Shown: positions 47,011-55,927, counted from the stretch's first letter. The stretch is 64,000 nt of DNA from an uncultured bacterium (GCA_938092135.1 CALLJL010000003.1:186001-250000), one strand, 5' to 3'. A program made the numbers and translations. The notes: generated by a model from the sequence alone, not told the origin.

Positions 47011-48567
47011 ATGCCGAAGATAACCATTGATGGCCAGACGATTGAGGTAGCTGAAGGAACAACTATTCTCAAGGCCGCTGGCCAGGCAGGGATTGAAATT
47101 CCCCATCTTTGTTATCATCCCGCTTTTCCGCCTGAGGGAAGCTGTCGTCTTTGTCTAGTAGAGATCGAAGGTAGCCCAAAACTTGAATTATCCTGCTCGA
47201 CTGTGGTTCGGGAAGGTATGGTGATCAAAACCCAGAGTGAAAAAGTCATAGAGGCTCGTCGTTCTGTCCTCGAATTTTTACTAGCAGAGCACCCGATGGA
47301 TTGCCCTATTTGTGATAAAGCTGGAGATTGTAAGCTTCAGGACTATTATGAAGCTTATGGTTTATTTGAAAGTAAATTTAAGGAAATTAAAGAAAAAAAG
47401 GATAAGCTCGTTCATATTGGTCGAAATCTCCTCTTAGATCGTGAAAGATGCATTCAATGTACCCGTTGTGTTCGTTTTCTTCTTGAAGTTACGAAGACTG
47501 GCGAGCTTGGAGTTTTTGAGAGGGGAATTCATTCTATTATTGGCTTTTATGAAAATGAGCCAGTAAATAACAATTATTCAGGTAACCTAGCTGAAATCTG
47601 CCCAGTCGGGGCGATTACTGATCTTGATTTTCGCTTTAAAACAAGAACCTGGTTTCTCACAAGTCGACCTTCAATCTGTCCGCTCTGTAGCCGGGGCTGC
47701 GCCATTAATATTGAATTTCATAAAGGTCTGGCCAGAATCGAATTAGGCAAAAGAGTTTTCCGAATCCGTAGCCGGGAAAATCAATCAGTTAATAAATACT
47801 GGATCTGCGATTATGGCCGTTATTCCTATAGTTATCTTGATGAAGGTAGAATTGCCCAACCCTTTCAGGTAATAAATGAACGCCGAACCAATCTCAGTTG
47901 GGAAAGAATGCTCTTTATTCTCAGTGAGAAAATAAAATCGCTAAGAATTAGAAAAAGAACTTCACGGATAGTTATTGTTTTGAATTCGGCTTTAACCAAT
48001 GAAGAACTTTTCTTAGTTAAACGACTTTTTATCGAAGAGCTAGGAATTAACCGCATTTTCTTCAGCGATCCTCCCGATGAAAAAGGGGACGGTTTTCTCT
48101 TAACCGCCGAAAGAGTGCCCAATCGACGGGGTGCTCTCAATCTCGGCTTTAATCTCAATGTTGGCGAAGAGGTTCTTAAACAGGATAAAATTGATTTATT
48201 ACTCATTTTTGCGGCTCATTTAGCTGAAATTATGCCTTTAGGCTGGCTTTCCACCTTAGCCAACCAAATTGAAAGCAAGTTTCTTTTTACCTCAAGGGAG
48301 TCAGGACTTTCTCGCCACGTTGATTTTGTTGGTCCAGTTACGCCAGTAGCCGAAAAAGCAGGTTCATTTACTAATGTTGATGGTCTAAATCAGAGCTTTG
48401 ATCCGGCTTTAAATCCCTGGGGGCAAAGCTGGCCAGAATGGAAAATAATGATTAATTTAGCCAAGGAAATTCCAATTAATTTGCGTTATTTTGGCCGGCT
48501 TAATTCTCCAGAGACCATTCGTAAAGTAATGGCGGAAGAAAAATTAAACTTTAGTGTGAACCCATGA
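47011..48567 (+). CDS. nuoG: NADH-quinone oxidoreductase subunit G (short form)
   Basis: NuoG, 518 residues. The 2Fe-2S domain (CYHPAFPPEGSCRLCLVE), the His-Cys cluster domain (HPMDCPICDKAGDCKLQ) and two ferredoxin-like sites (CIQCTRCVRF and EICPVGAITD) are complete, then comes CPLCSRGCAINIE of the molybdopterin-oxidoreductase Fe-S domain. The remaining molybdopterin-like region is cut to about 270 residues, compared with 400-600 in common NuoG, so the vestigial domain is strongly reduced. It overlaps nuoH by 4 bases. Confidence 0.93.
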   Translation: MPKITIDGQTIEVAEGTTILKAAGQAGIEIPHLCYHPAFPPEGSCRLCLVEIEGSPKLELSCSTVVREGMVIKTQSEKVIEARRSVLEFLLAEHPMDCPICDKAGDCKLQDYYEAYGLFESKFKEIKEKKDKLVHIGRNLLLDRERCIQCTRCVRFLLEVTKTGELGVFERGIHSIIGFYENEPVNNNYSGNLAEICPVGAITDLDFRFKTRTWFLTSRPSICPLCSRGCAINIEFHKGLARIELGKRVFRIRSRENQSVNKYWICDYGRYSYSYLDEGRIAQPFQVINERRTNLSWERMLFILSEKIKSLRIRKRTSRIVIVLNSALTNEELFLVKRLFIEELGINRIFFSDPPDEKGDGFLLTAERVPNRRGALNLGFNLNVGEEVLKQDKIDLLLIFAAHLAEIMPLGWLSTLANQIESKFLFTSRESGLSRHVDFVGPVTPVAEKAGSFTNVDGLNQSFDPALNPWGQSWPEWKIMINLAKEIPINLRYFGRLNSPETIRKVMAEEKLNFSVNP

Positions 48568-49646
48568 TTGTTGATTGGTTAATCGTATTGATCAAAATAA
48601 TTTTAGCCTTAATTTGGTTTCTAACTTTAACTCTTTATCTTACTTGGGTTGAGCGAAAAGAAAGCGCTGTCATTCAGGACAGAATCGGAGCGAATCGAGC
48701 GGAAATTTTAGGTCTGAGGATCCTCGGTCTTTTCCAGCCCTTGGCTGATGCCATTAAGATGATTTTTAAGGAAGACTTTGTTCCTCCCTTTGCCAATCGC
48801 TTTCTTCATACCTTAGCTCCCTTTTTAAGCTTTTTCTTTGTGGCCGTTACCATTTCGGCTATGCCCTTTGGCGATAATATCCGAATCGCTGGACGCGAGA
48901 TTAGTCTTCAAATATTTGATGCCAATGTTACCCTTCTCTTTGTTTTGGCGATGCTTTCTCTGGCTATATATGGCATTGTCCTTAGTGGTTGGGCTTCTCG
49001 CAATCGATATACACTCCTCGGCGGAATGAGGGGGGCAGCTCAGCTGATTTCCTATGAGGTTGCTCTTGGTTTATCGCTGATTGGGATTATTATGGTTTTC
49101 CCTTCTCTTCGTCTTCAGGATATCGTTTATGAACAGGGAAAGCTTCTTTTTGGCTGGTTGCCTAAATGGGGTCTTTTCCTTCAACCTCTTGCCTTTCTAA
49201 TTTTTCTTTTTGCCGCTCTAGCTGAAACCAAAAGAGTTCCCTTCGATTTACCTGAAGGTGAATCTGAAATTATTGGTTTTTTTACTGAGTATGGCGGTCT
49301 CAAATGGGGGATGTTTATGATGACTGATTTCATGGAAATCATCATTGTTTCCTGTTTGCTGACCACCCTTTTCTTTGGCGGCTGGCAAGTTCCTTGGCTT
49401 GGAGCTGATGGCTTTCATTTTCCCTGGGGTTGGGATTGGCTATTACCCCGTTGGCTGGTTGTTCTTTTGCAAGTGGCGGCTTTTAATCTTAAAGTATTCT
49501 TTTTCTGCTGGTTCCAAGTGCTTGTGCGCTGGACATATCCTCGTTTCCGCTATGATCAGGTAATGGATTTCGGCTGGAAACTTTTAATTCCTTTGAGCCT
49601 ATTTAATATCGTGGCCACAGGAATAATTATGAGTGTGATCCGATGA
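48564..49646 (+). CDS. nuoH: NADH-quinone oxidoreductase subunit H
   Basis: NuoH, 360 residues, eight-helix membrane subunit forming the quinone chamber and the first half-channel. It has YLTWVERKESAVIQDRIGAN, GLFQPLADAIKMIFKED and FDLPEGESEIIGFFTEYGG, all with the conserved acidic residues. Overlaps nuoG and nuoI by 4 bases each. Confidence 0.96.
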   Translation: MIVDWLIVLIKIILALIWFLTLTLYLTWVERKESAVIQDRIGANRAEILGLRILGLFQPLADAIKMIFKEDFVPPFANRFLHTLAPFLSFFFVAVTISAMPFGDNIRIAGREISLQIFDANVTLLFVLAMLSLAIYGIVLSGWASRNRYTLLGGMRGAAQLISYEVALGLSLIGIIMVFPSLRLQDIVYEQGKLLFGWLPKWGLFLQPLAFLIFLFAALAETKRVPFDLPEGESEIIGFFTEYGGLKWGMFMMTDFMEIIIVSCLLTTLFFGGWQVPWLGADGFHFPWGWDWLLPRWLVVLLQVAAFNLKVFFFCWFQVLVRWTYPRFRYDQVMDFGWKLLIPLSLFNIVATGIIMSVIR

Positions 49647-50116
49647 TTAAACTGCTTGGCTACTTCTACGAAATTCTTAAGGGTAGCTGGATTACTTGCC
49701 GTCATTTTGTGGTTAATATGTGGTTTCATACCCTCTGGTTTCTAGGAATAAAAACCAAGCGCCGAGGAGCGGTAACTATTCAGTATCCTGAAGAGAAAAA
49801 AGAGATTGCTCATCGGCATCGTAGTCTTCATCGCCTGATGACCAGAGAAGATGGCCAGCCCCGCTGTGTCGCCTGCATGCTTTGCATGACCGTCTGCCCT
49901 TCAGAATGTATCTATATTGAAGCGGCTGAAGATCCTGACCCTGAGATTCAAAAGTATCCAAAAACATTTCTTATTGATTTGAGTCGATGCTGCTTCTGTG
50001 GTTTCTGTGTTGAGGCCTGTCCTGAAGATGCCCTTCGCATGGATACAGGGAAAATTGAATTGGCTACCTTAAACAGAGAAGACCTAATTTATGACCTCAA
50101 CCGGCTTATCGGCTGA
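49643..50116 (+). CDS. nuoI: NADH-quinone oxidoreductase subunit I
   Basis: NuoI, 157 residues, a double 4Fe-4S ferredoxin-like subunit. Motifs are CVACMLCMTVCPSECIYIEA and CCFCGFCVEACPEDAL. Last complex I gene present: no nuoJ, K, L, M or N follows. The next ORF starts at or inside its 3' end. Confidence 0.95.
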   Translation: MIKLLGYFYEILKGSWITCRHFVVNMWFHTLWFLGIKTKRRGAVTIQYPEEKKEIAHRHRSLHRLMTREDGQPRCVACMLCMTVCPSECIYIEAAEDPDPEIQKYPKTFLIDLSRCCFCGFCVEACPEDALRMDTGKIELATLNREDLIYDLNRLIG

Positions 50117-50117
50117 T

Positions 50118-50975
50118 ATGGTTCAACGCCTTCTCTTGGGCGACTTTGAAATCTGGGCTCTTCGCGAAGGCTATTTCTGGCTTGATGGGGGAAGTATGTT
50201 TGGCGTTGTTCCCAAAGTAATCTGGGAGAAAAAAGCCAGAGCCGACAGTTTAAATCGGATTTGCTTGGCCACCAATTCCCTTTTAATTCGCTCCAGAAAG
50301 ATAAATATTTTCGTTGAGACAGGTTTGGGTGAAAATTGGCCCCCCAAGTTCAAGCAAATTTATGCAATAACAATTGAGCCAGGCCTTAAAAGAGCTTTAG
50401 AGGAAATTGGTTTAAAGCCTGAAGATATTGATTTTGTGGTCAATACCCATCTTCATTTTGATCATTGTGGCCACAATATGGAGAAAAAAGGGGAAAAATT
50501 TGTTCCCACTTTTCCTCAGGCTACTTATTTAATTCAAAAAGGTGAGTGGGAAGCAGCCTTAAATCCCAATGAAAGGGATCAATCAAGTTATCTCCAAGAA
50601 AATTTTTGGCCTCTTTTGGAGGCTGGCCAGGTTGAATTTTTGGAGGGTGATAAAGAAATTATTCCTGGAGTAAAAATAGTTTTAACTCCCGGTCATACAG
50701 CCTATCATCAAAGTGTGCTTGTCACTTGCGGCGGTCAAAATCTTTTCTTTGCCGGTGATCTTTTACCTACCTCTGCTCATGTTGGTCTTCCTTATATTAT
50801 GAGCTTTGACCTTTTTCCCTTAGAGACTCTGAGGACTAAAAAAAGATGGCTCAATCAGGCAGTTGAAGAGAATTGGATTCTGGCTTATGTCCATGATCCT
50901 CAATTTTTTTTCAGCCTGGTCAGGAAAGAAAAAGATAAATTCATACCCTTTGCCTTAGAAGATCTGTCAGAATAA
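50118..50975 (+). CDS. Metallo-beta-lactamase-fold hydrolase
   Basis: A protein of about 285 residues with the HxHxDH zinc motif in NTHLHFDHCGHN, a later TPGHTAYHQ histidine, FAGDLLPT with the bridging aspartate and a last metal histidine near AYVHDPQ. The N-terminal WLDGGSMFGVVPKVIW is typical of the AHL-lactonase/quinoprotein-like hydrolase group, whose substrates vary. I start it at the ATG at 50118 directly after nuoI; an ATG at 50091 overlapping nuoI is possible. Its place in the nuo transcript is unusual and gives no clear functional clue. Confidence 0.85.
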   Translation: MVQRLLLGDFEIWALREGYFWLDGGSMFGVVPKVIWEKKARADSLNRICLATNSLLIRSRKINIFVETGLGENWPPKFKQIYAITIEPGLKRALEEIGLKPEDIDFVVNTHLHFDHCGHNMEKKGEKFVPTFPQATYLIQKGEWEAALNPNERDQSSYLQENFWPLLEAGQVEFLEGDKEIIPGVKIVLTPGHTAYHQSVLVTCGGQNLFFAGDLLPTSAHVGLPYIMSFDLFPLETLRTKKRWLNQAVEENWILAYVHDPQFFFSLVRKEKDKFIPFALEDLSE

Positions 50976-51066
50976 AAACTTTGAGTCGCTTTTTTTTTAA
51001 TAGAAAAAATGATAGACTTATAGACTAATTCAAACTAAAAAAATTGCCTTAATAAGGAGGATTAAA

Positions 51067-52422
51067 ATGAAACCTAAAGCGACAGTGGAGGAGTTGCTGG
51101 CTAAAGCTGAGCAACCCTCGAAAGATGCTCTCCGTCTTCATCCTTTCTATAAAGGCAAAATTCAGGTGACCTTAAAGTGCCGAATTAAAAGCTTCGATGA
51201 TTTTGCAATCTGGTATACTCCGGGGGTTGCTGCTCCCTGTAAAGAAATTGCCAAGGACAGAGAAAAAGTCTTTGAGTATACGAACAAAGGAAACTCAGTG
51301 GCGGTTATTACTGATGGCTCGAGAATTCTTGGTCTTGGCGATATTGGTCCTGAAGCTGGGCTTCCAGTTATGGAGGGCAAAGCGCTGCTTTACAAATATC
51401 TTGGCGGCGTTGATGCTTATCCTATCTGTCTAGCTACTAAAGACCCAGATGAATTTATTCAGGCGGTCAAATGGCTCCAACCCAGTTTTGGCGGTGTAAA
51501 TTTAGAGGATATTGCTCATCCTAAATGCTTTTACATTCTCGAAACTTTGCGAAGGGAATGCGAAATTCCAGTTTGGCATGATGATCAACAGGGGACAGCC
51601 TGTGTGACCTTGGCTGGTTTGATCAATGCGGTGAAAATCGTTGGTAAGAAGCTTGGGGATATAAAAGTGGCGCTTGTTGGCGCTGGGGCAGCCAATATTG
51701 CCATAGCTCGCCTGATTATTGCTGCGGGTGTTAATCCAGGTAATATTATTGTGGTCGATTCCCGTGGTATTCTACATAAAGATAGGGGTGATAGAGAAAC
51801 CCTTCAGACAAAGTATAAAGAAAAATGGGAGCTATGCCTTAAAACCAATGCTGAAGGTATCAAAGGAGATATCCCCGAGGCAATGCGAGGGGCAGACGTT
51901 CTAATTGCCGCTTCCAAGCCCGGGCCAGGCACAATCAAAAAAGAATGGGTAGCTTCGATGGCTAAAGATGCCATTGTTTTTGCCGAAGCTAATCCAGTTC
52001 CTGAGATTTGGCCATGGGAAGCTAAGGAAGCAGGAGCTAGAATCGTGGCCACTGGCCGTTCCGATTTTCCCAATCAAATTAACAATTCTCTCGGATTTCC
52101 GGGAATCTTTCGAGGAGCTCTTGACATAAGGGCGACAACTATTACCGATGAAATGTGTATTGCTGCAGCTCAAGAGCTGGCTAAGGTCGCTGAGGACAAG
52201 GGAATTCATGAGGAATATATCATCCCGACTATGGACGAGTGGGAAGTCTTCCCCAGAGAAGCTGTAGCCGTTGGTACCAAAGGAATTGAACAAGGCGTAG
52301 CGAGAATAAAATTGCCCGCCGATGTCCGCTATAAAATGGCCGAAGAGATTATTAGAAAATCTCGCGAACAGGTTCAAATGCTGATGCGAGAGAAATTCAT
52401 CCTTGATCCTGATGAAAAATAA
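51067..52422 (+). CDS. maeB: NAD(P)-dependent malic enzyme
   Basis: A 451-residue malic enzyme, decarboxylating malate to pyruvate and CO2. It has YTPGVAAPCKEIA, DGSRILGLGDIGPEAGLPVMEGKA and the dinucleotide motif VGAGAANIAIARL. It is the short bacterial form without the C-terminal phosphotransacetylase domain of MaeB; the gene symbol is by similarity only. AAGGAGG precedes the ATG. It lies 91 bases after the MBL gene and would supply pyruvate and reduced cofactor, the substrate of the complex I encoded upstream. Confidence 0.93.
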   Translation: MKPKATVEELLAKAEQPSKDALRLHPFYKGKIQVTLKCRIKSFDDFAIWYTPGVAAPCKEIAKDREKVFEYTNKGNSVAVITDGSRILGLGDIGPEAGLPVMEGKALLYKYLGGVDAYPICLATKDPDEFIQAVKWLQPSFGGVNLEDIAHPKCFYILETLRRECEIPVWHDDQQGTACVTLAGLINAVKIVGKKLGDIKVALVGAGAANIAIARLIIAAGVNPGNIIVVDSRGILHKDRGDRETLQTKYKEKWELCLKTNAEGIKGDIPEAMRGADVLIAASKPGPGTIKKEWVASMAKDAIVFAEANPVPEIWPWEAKEAGARIVATGRSDFPNQINNSLGFPGIFRGALDIRATTITDEMCIAAAQELAKVAEDKGIHEEYIIPTMDEWEVFPREAVAVGTKGIEQGVARIKLPADVRYKMAEEIIRKSREQVQMLMREKFILDPDEK

Positions 52423-52753
52423 CGAAAATATAGTCTTCAGAGAATAAATTGAGGGAAATTTTAATTTTTTTCTTTTAAGAAAATTTTAAGCCCGTTTGAT
52501 AATTAGATAAACAAAATTTTTTTCTTATTGCCCAAGTAGCTCAAAGTAATATGAAAATTTTTATATGATTTTTTAAAAAAATAAAAAATATTTTATATTA
52601 AAGATTTTATCATCAAGGAAAGCTGGTGGGAACAATATTTTGCAATTTGATCTAGAGGAGGGAGCCATTGAAAATCTCCTTTTAAGATGAAAAATTTCAA
52701 AAGAAAGGAGTCTACTTTTCGAGGGCAAAAAAATGGGAAAGGAAGCGCTTTGA
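52423..52753. other. Very AT-rich noncoding stretch
   Basis: About 330 bases with long A and T runs and no gene. A short hairpin-like element (TTTTC / GAAAA near 52468-52490) could end the malic enzyme transcript. Towards the right it merges with the IS256-type remnant, and a short frame reading LQFDLEEGAIENLLL may be an eroded part of that transposase. Confidence 0.4.
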
Positions 52754-53092
52754 TATGGAGCTGATCAGTTTGGTCTTAAGCAGGCGATTAAGAAAGGGTG
52801 ATTTGGGGCGATATCGAGAAGATGTTAGGTCCATTTTATGAGGAATCGGTTAGCGAAAGTATGTTCTCGGAACAAAGCTTTTTTAGCTGAGAAGTTGAAG
52901 AAGATTTGGCTCGAACTGGATAAAGCCAGTGCTGCGGAATATAAGGAGAAATATGCTGGAGCGATGCGTTTTAACCATTTTGTTTATATCAAGGAAGATA
53001 AGCTTGTTTAGGTTTTCGAAAATGAAATAGCCCAGGTGGCTAATAAGAAAGAGAATTTACTCTGGCAAGTTGGCGAACAAAACTTGGCATAA
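52754..53092 (+). pseudogene. IS256-type (mutator) transposase remnant
   Basis: One plus-strand frame, interrupted by stops, reads YGADQFGLKQAIKKG-stop-FGAISRRC-stop-VHFMRNRLAKV, then AEKLKKIWLELDKASAAEY, a stop and a short tail to TAA at 53090-53092. This matches the IS256 block SDaHeGLkqAIkk, gA-wQRC-VHF-RN-lakvp and the following helical region. At least three nonsense codons without frameshift suggest slow decay. The N-terminal half and the final HW-RI-T-N-ER block are not visible and no inverted repeats were found. Confidence 0.75.
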
Positions 53093-53175
53093 GTTAACAA
53101 AAAAATATAAAAACAGCTTTAATTAAATTTATGATCAAAAAGGTCTGATTAAAATTTTATTACAATTTTAAAGAC

Positions 53176-53204
53176 TTGACAAAACAAAAATTTTATGATA
53201 GCAA
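53176..53204 (+). promoter_or_regulatory. Candidate promoter for the lipoprotein gene
   Basis: A perfect TTGACA at 53176-53181 with a weak -10 (TAGCAA at 53199-53204, 17-base spacing; a TATGAT lies nearer). If used, the lipoprotein mRNA would have a leader of about 240 bases containing the pseudoknot-like element. Confidence 0.3.
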
Positions 53205-53264
53205 TACAGCGATCACTTAAATTTGGTTTTGGCTGAGGAAAAAATGGAACCTGAGTCAAAATCG

Positions 53265-53303
53265 GCGGGGGAAGGGGAGAAAATCCCCGCATAGACTCTC
53301 CCC
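53265..53303 (+). promoter_or_regulatory. Candidate H-type RNA pseudoknot in the lipoprotein leader
   Basis: Two interleaved perfect stems: GCGGGG at 53265-53270 pairs with CCCCGC at 53285-53290 (6 bp), and GGGGAGA at 53274-53280 pairs with TCTCCCC at 53297-53303 (7 bp). The order 5'-stem1, 5'-stem2, 3'-stem1, 3'-stem2 with loops of 3, 4 and 6 bases is the topology of an H-type pseudoknot; alternatively the two stems are mutually exclusive hairpins. It is a GC-rich island in very AT-rich noncoding DNA, about 150 bases before the lipoprotein start. I do not recognise a known riboswitch class. Confidence 0.45.
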
Positions 53304-53429
53304 AGTCACTTCCATTTCAGAATTCCTCTAGTTTGATTTAAGATATTTTTCTATAGAATAGAAAGGAGGTGAGAATCTAAAAGTTAATTAAAGGAAGGAA
53401 AAATCAAAAGGTTTAAAAAGAAAAAGATT

Positions 53430-53446
53430 TCCTTTGAAAAGGAGGT
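53430..53446 (+). promoter_or_regulatory. Ribosome site of the lipoprotein gene with overlapping short hairpin
   Basis: AAAAGGAGGT at 53437-53446 is a very strong Shine-Dalgarno sequence, four bases before the ATG. The preceding TCCTTT (53430-53435) can pair with AAAGGA (53438-53443), which would hide part of it. A second GGAGGTGA occurs near 53366 without a following gene. Confidence 0.4.
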
Positions 53447-53450
53447 AAAG

Positions 53451-54023
53451 ATGAAAAGATTTAGTATTTTTTTGATGATGGGATTAGTTCTGGCCTTCCT
53501 TATGGCTAGCTGTGCTAAGCCACCCACCCAGGAGATGGACGCTGCTAAGGCTGCGGTTGAGGCCTGTAAAGCCGAGGGCGCTGATGTTTATGCCAAAGAA
53601 GAGTTCAAGAAATTAAGTGATGATTTACAAGCCGCTCTCGACCAGGTCACGGCCAAAAAATATAAGGAAGCTAAACAGGCCCTAATTAAGATTGCTGCCG
53701 ATGCAGAAGCTCTTAAAGCAACTATCCCAGCGAAAAAAGAAGAGGCTAAGAATGAGGCCATTGCTGCTCAGCAGGAAGCCAGGACAGCTATAGATGAAGC
53801 CAAGGCTTTGCTTGAGAAGGCTCCAAGAGGGAAAGGTACCAAGGCTGATATTGAAGCTTTAAAGGCTGACCTTAAAGGGCTTGAGGATTCCTTCCCTGAA
53901 ATCCAGGCTGCTATTGACAATGGTGATTTCTTCGGAGCCAAAGATAAAGCGATGGCGATTAAAGATAAGGCCAATTCTATTTCAGAGCAGATAAAGCAGG
54001 CTATGGAAAAGGTAAAAAAATAA
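53451..54023 (+). CDS. Helical lipoprotein with C-terminal lysines
   Basis: A 190-residue lipoprotein. The signal peptide ends in lipobox LMASC with cysteine 21. The mature part is almost all helix, alanine-, lysine- and glutamate-rich, with repeating KxYKEAKQALxxxAxxA patterns (DUF4398-like style), and ends QAMEKVKK. A strong ribosome site and alanine/lysine composition suggest high expression. The helical rod plus terminal lysine recalls Braun lipoprotein, whose last lysine is joined to peptidoglycan by L,D-transpeptidases, and two such enzymes are encoded next. No sequence homology to Lpp is claimed. Confidence 0.8.
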   Translation: MKRFSIFLMMGLVLAFLMASCAKPPTQEMDAAKAAVEACKAEGADVYAKEEFKKLSDDLQAALDQVTAKKYKEAKQALIKIAADAEALKATIPAKKEEAKNEAIAAQQEARTAIDEAKALLEKAPRGKGTKADIEALKADLKGLEDSFPEIQAAIDNGDFFGAKDKAMAIKDKANSISEQIKQAMEKVKK

Positions 54024-54080
54024 CTTTCGTCTCCTTGGCCGATGAAAGAATATTCAGATTAAAGTTCGAAAAGAAGAAAC

Positions 54081-55175
54081 TTGCAGGTGAGGCTGAAAGC
54101 AGGGTTAATAATCTTCCTTCACTTAATAGCCTTCGGCTGTTATAAGGCGCCAGTCCTTCCGGAGGCGGAACTGGCTAAAAAGATGGAACAACGCCTCTGG
54201 GAGGCTGGCGCTTTTGATTTCATTCCCGCCGATTATGAAATTTTCTGCCACGCCTTGAGAATAGCTCGAATTCATGAAATTCAGGCTAAAAGTCGATTCT
54301 TTTTATGGCGAAAGATGGATCGGGTAAGAGATGAATACCAGCAGCTTATCGCAAGAGGGGAGGATTTGCTACGCCTAATTGAAGACAAGAAAAGACAACA
54401 AGAAGGCTCTTTAATCTCAAAGCTTCAAGAGCTTGAGATAATAATAATTCGCCTTAGGGCCATCAGCTCAGCAATCAATGAAAGTCATGAAATCAGGCAA
54501 AGAATAATCAAAACCGAACTTTTCTTGGCAGAAGCCCAAAGGGAAATAGGTAAGCAAAGATACAAGGAGGCTGACCATGCCCTCTTTTCCGCCCGCCAAC
54601 AGGCTTTAAGTGCCAGGCAGATTGTACTTGATTTATTTGAAAGATATATGAATGAGGATTATCTAAGTCTTTGGCAAAAGATGGCTCAGGATACAATTGA
54701 TCAATCGAAAAAATTAAACAGCCCGGTTATCATTATCGACAAACTAGAAAGAAAACTTTTTGTTTACTCGAAAGGTAAAATAAAATCGGCTTATAATGTT
54801 GGGCTTGGCCGATTCAGCTTAGCTAATAAAGTTCATGCCGGCGATGAAGCCACCCCTGAAGGTAAATATAAAATCATAAAAAAAATTTTAAATAGTAAAT
54901 ATTATAAAGCTCTCCTCCTCGATTACCCTAACGATGATGATAAAAAACGTTTTGCTGAAATGAAGAGAAAAGGCCTGATTCCTCCTTTGATTGGCATCGG
55001 AGGATTGATCGAAATTCATGGCGGCGGGCAAGATGGTCTGACCTATGGTTGTATCGCTATGGAGAATGAGGACATTGATGAAATTTTTCCTATTGTTGAG
55101 ATCGGCACGCCTGTGACCATAGTTGGGACGATAAATCGTGAATCGGTTATTCTTAAGTTGGTCAAGGAATTATGA
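54081..55175 (+). CDS. L,D-transpeptidase lipoprotein with helical N-terminal domain
   Basis: A 364-residue protein. A short signal segment ends at a lipobox-like AFGC (cysteine 20). Residues about 25-210 are helical and share the QRYKEADHALFSARQQA style with the preceding lipoprotein. The YkuD catalytic domain covers about 215-360, with H313 in EIHGGGQDG and catalytic C324 in TYGCIAM. Such enzymes form 3-3 cross-links in peptidoglycan or attach proteins to it. Start is TTG at 54081 or GTG at 54087; neither has a strong ribosome site. It follows the lipoprotein by 57 bases. Confidence 0.85.
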   Translation: MQVRLKAGLIIFLHLIAFGCYKAPVLPEAELAKKMEQRLWEAGAFDFIPADYEIFCHALRIARIHEIQAKSRFFLWRKMDRVRDEYQQLIARGEDLLRLIEDKKRQQEGSLISKLQELEIIIIRLRAISSAINESHEIRQRIIKTELFLAEAQREIGKQRYKEADHALFSARQQALSARQIVLDLFERYMNEDYLSLWQKMAQDTIDQSKKLNSPVIIIDKLERKLFVYSKGKIKSAYNVGLGRFSLANKVHAGDEATPEGKYKIIKKILNSKYYKALLLDYPNDDDKKRFAEMKRKGLIPPLIGIGGLIEIHGGGQDGLTYGCIAMENEDIDEIFPIVEIGTPVTIVGTINRESVILKLVKEL

Positions 55176-55222
55176 TTTTAATCAGGATAAAAATTGATGG
55201 ATGAGAAATTAGGCTAAAGGCG

Positions 55223-55927
55223 ATGAAACTTAATGGGGCTGAGAGATTAAGCTCGATAGAACTAGAAATCAAAAAAAGAAAAAAGGCTAAATTTAGAAAA
55301 ATATTCTTTAAAATATCTTCTTTTATTTTCATAATTTATGTTTTTTTTGACCTAATTGGCTTTATTCTTTTCTGGCCAGGTCGTTATCAGCTTGAGATCA
55401 AAATTGACAAAGAGGACTCTTTTAATACCCAGCGCCTTATTCGAGAGATCAATCAGCTCGAGAAAAGACTTTTATCCCTGAAACCAAAGGGAATATATAT
55501 TCTCATTGATAGTGCTTCCAATCGACTTATTCTAAAAAAAGGAGATAATATCTTAAGAGAAGCCGTAGTTTCCTGTGGCTCAGGGAGCATTCTGGAAGAA
55601 CCAAGGGGCAAAAGGCGCTGGGTGTTCGATACTCCCCGGGGCGAATTTGCTGTTAAATCGAAAATTATTGACCCTGATTGGATAAAGCCAGACTGGGCGT
55701 TTATTGAAGAAGGAAAGGAGCCACCAAAGGATTGGAAAGAAAGAGTGGAGCCAGGAGTTCTCGGCGATTATGCCTTAGGGTTTGGTAATGGCTATTTTAT
55801 TCACGGCACACTTTATACGCGCCTTCTTGGCCGTAATGTAACCCATGGATGCATTAGAGTAGGTGATGAAGACCTCGAAGTGGTTTTCAAAAATGCCCAA
55901 ATCGGAACTAAAATTTATATCTATTAA
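55223..55927 (+). CDS. Membrane-anchored L,D-transpeptidase
   Basis: A 234-residue protein with a basic N-terminus, one membrane helix at about 29-50 and a YkuD domain from about 90 to the end. The active site is complete: H194 in FIHGTLY and C210 in NVTHGCIRVGDEDLE, the classical ErfK/YbiS/YcfS/YnhG-type motif. The short loop arrangement between H and C resembles enterobacterial Lpp-attaching enzymes in outline. Anchoring in the inner membrane with the domain in the periplasm is expected. Second of three YkuD-related genes in a row. Confidence 0.88.
   Translation: MKLNGAERLSSIELEIKKRKKAKFRKIFFKISSFIFIIYVFFDLIGFILFWPGRYQLEIKIDKEDSFNTQRLIREINQLEKRLLSLKPKGIYILIDSASNRLILKKGDNILREAVVSCGSGSILEEPRGKRRWVFDTPRGEFAVKSKIIDPDWIKPDWAFIEEGKEPPKDWKERVEPGVLGDYALGFGNGYFIHGTLYTRLLGRNVTHGCIRVGDEDLEVVFKNAQIGTKIYIY

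Noticed and set aside
53370..53381. Tiny GTG-led leader ORF after the first GGAGG upstream of the lipoprotein
   Set aside because: Only three codons and the start overlaps the ribosome site.
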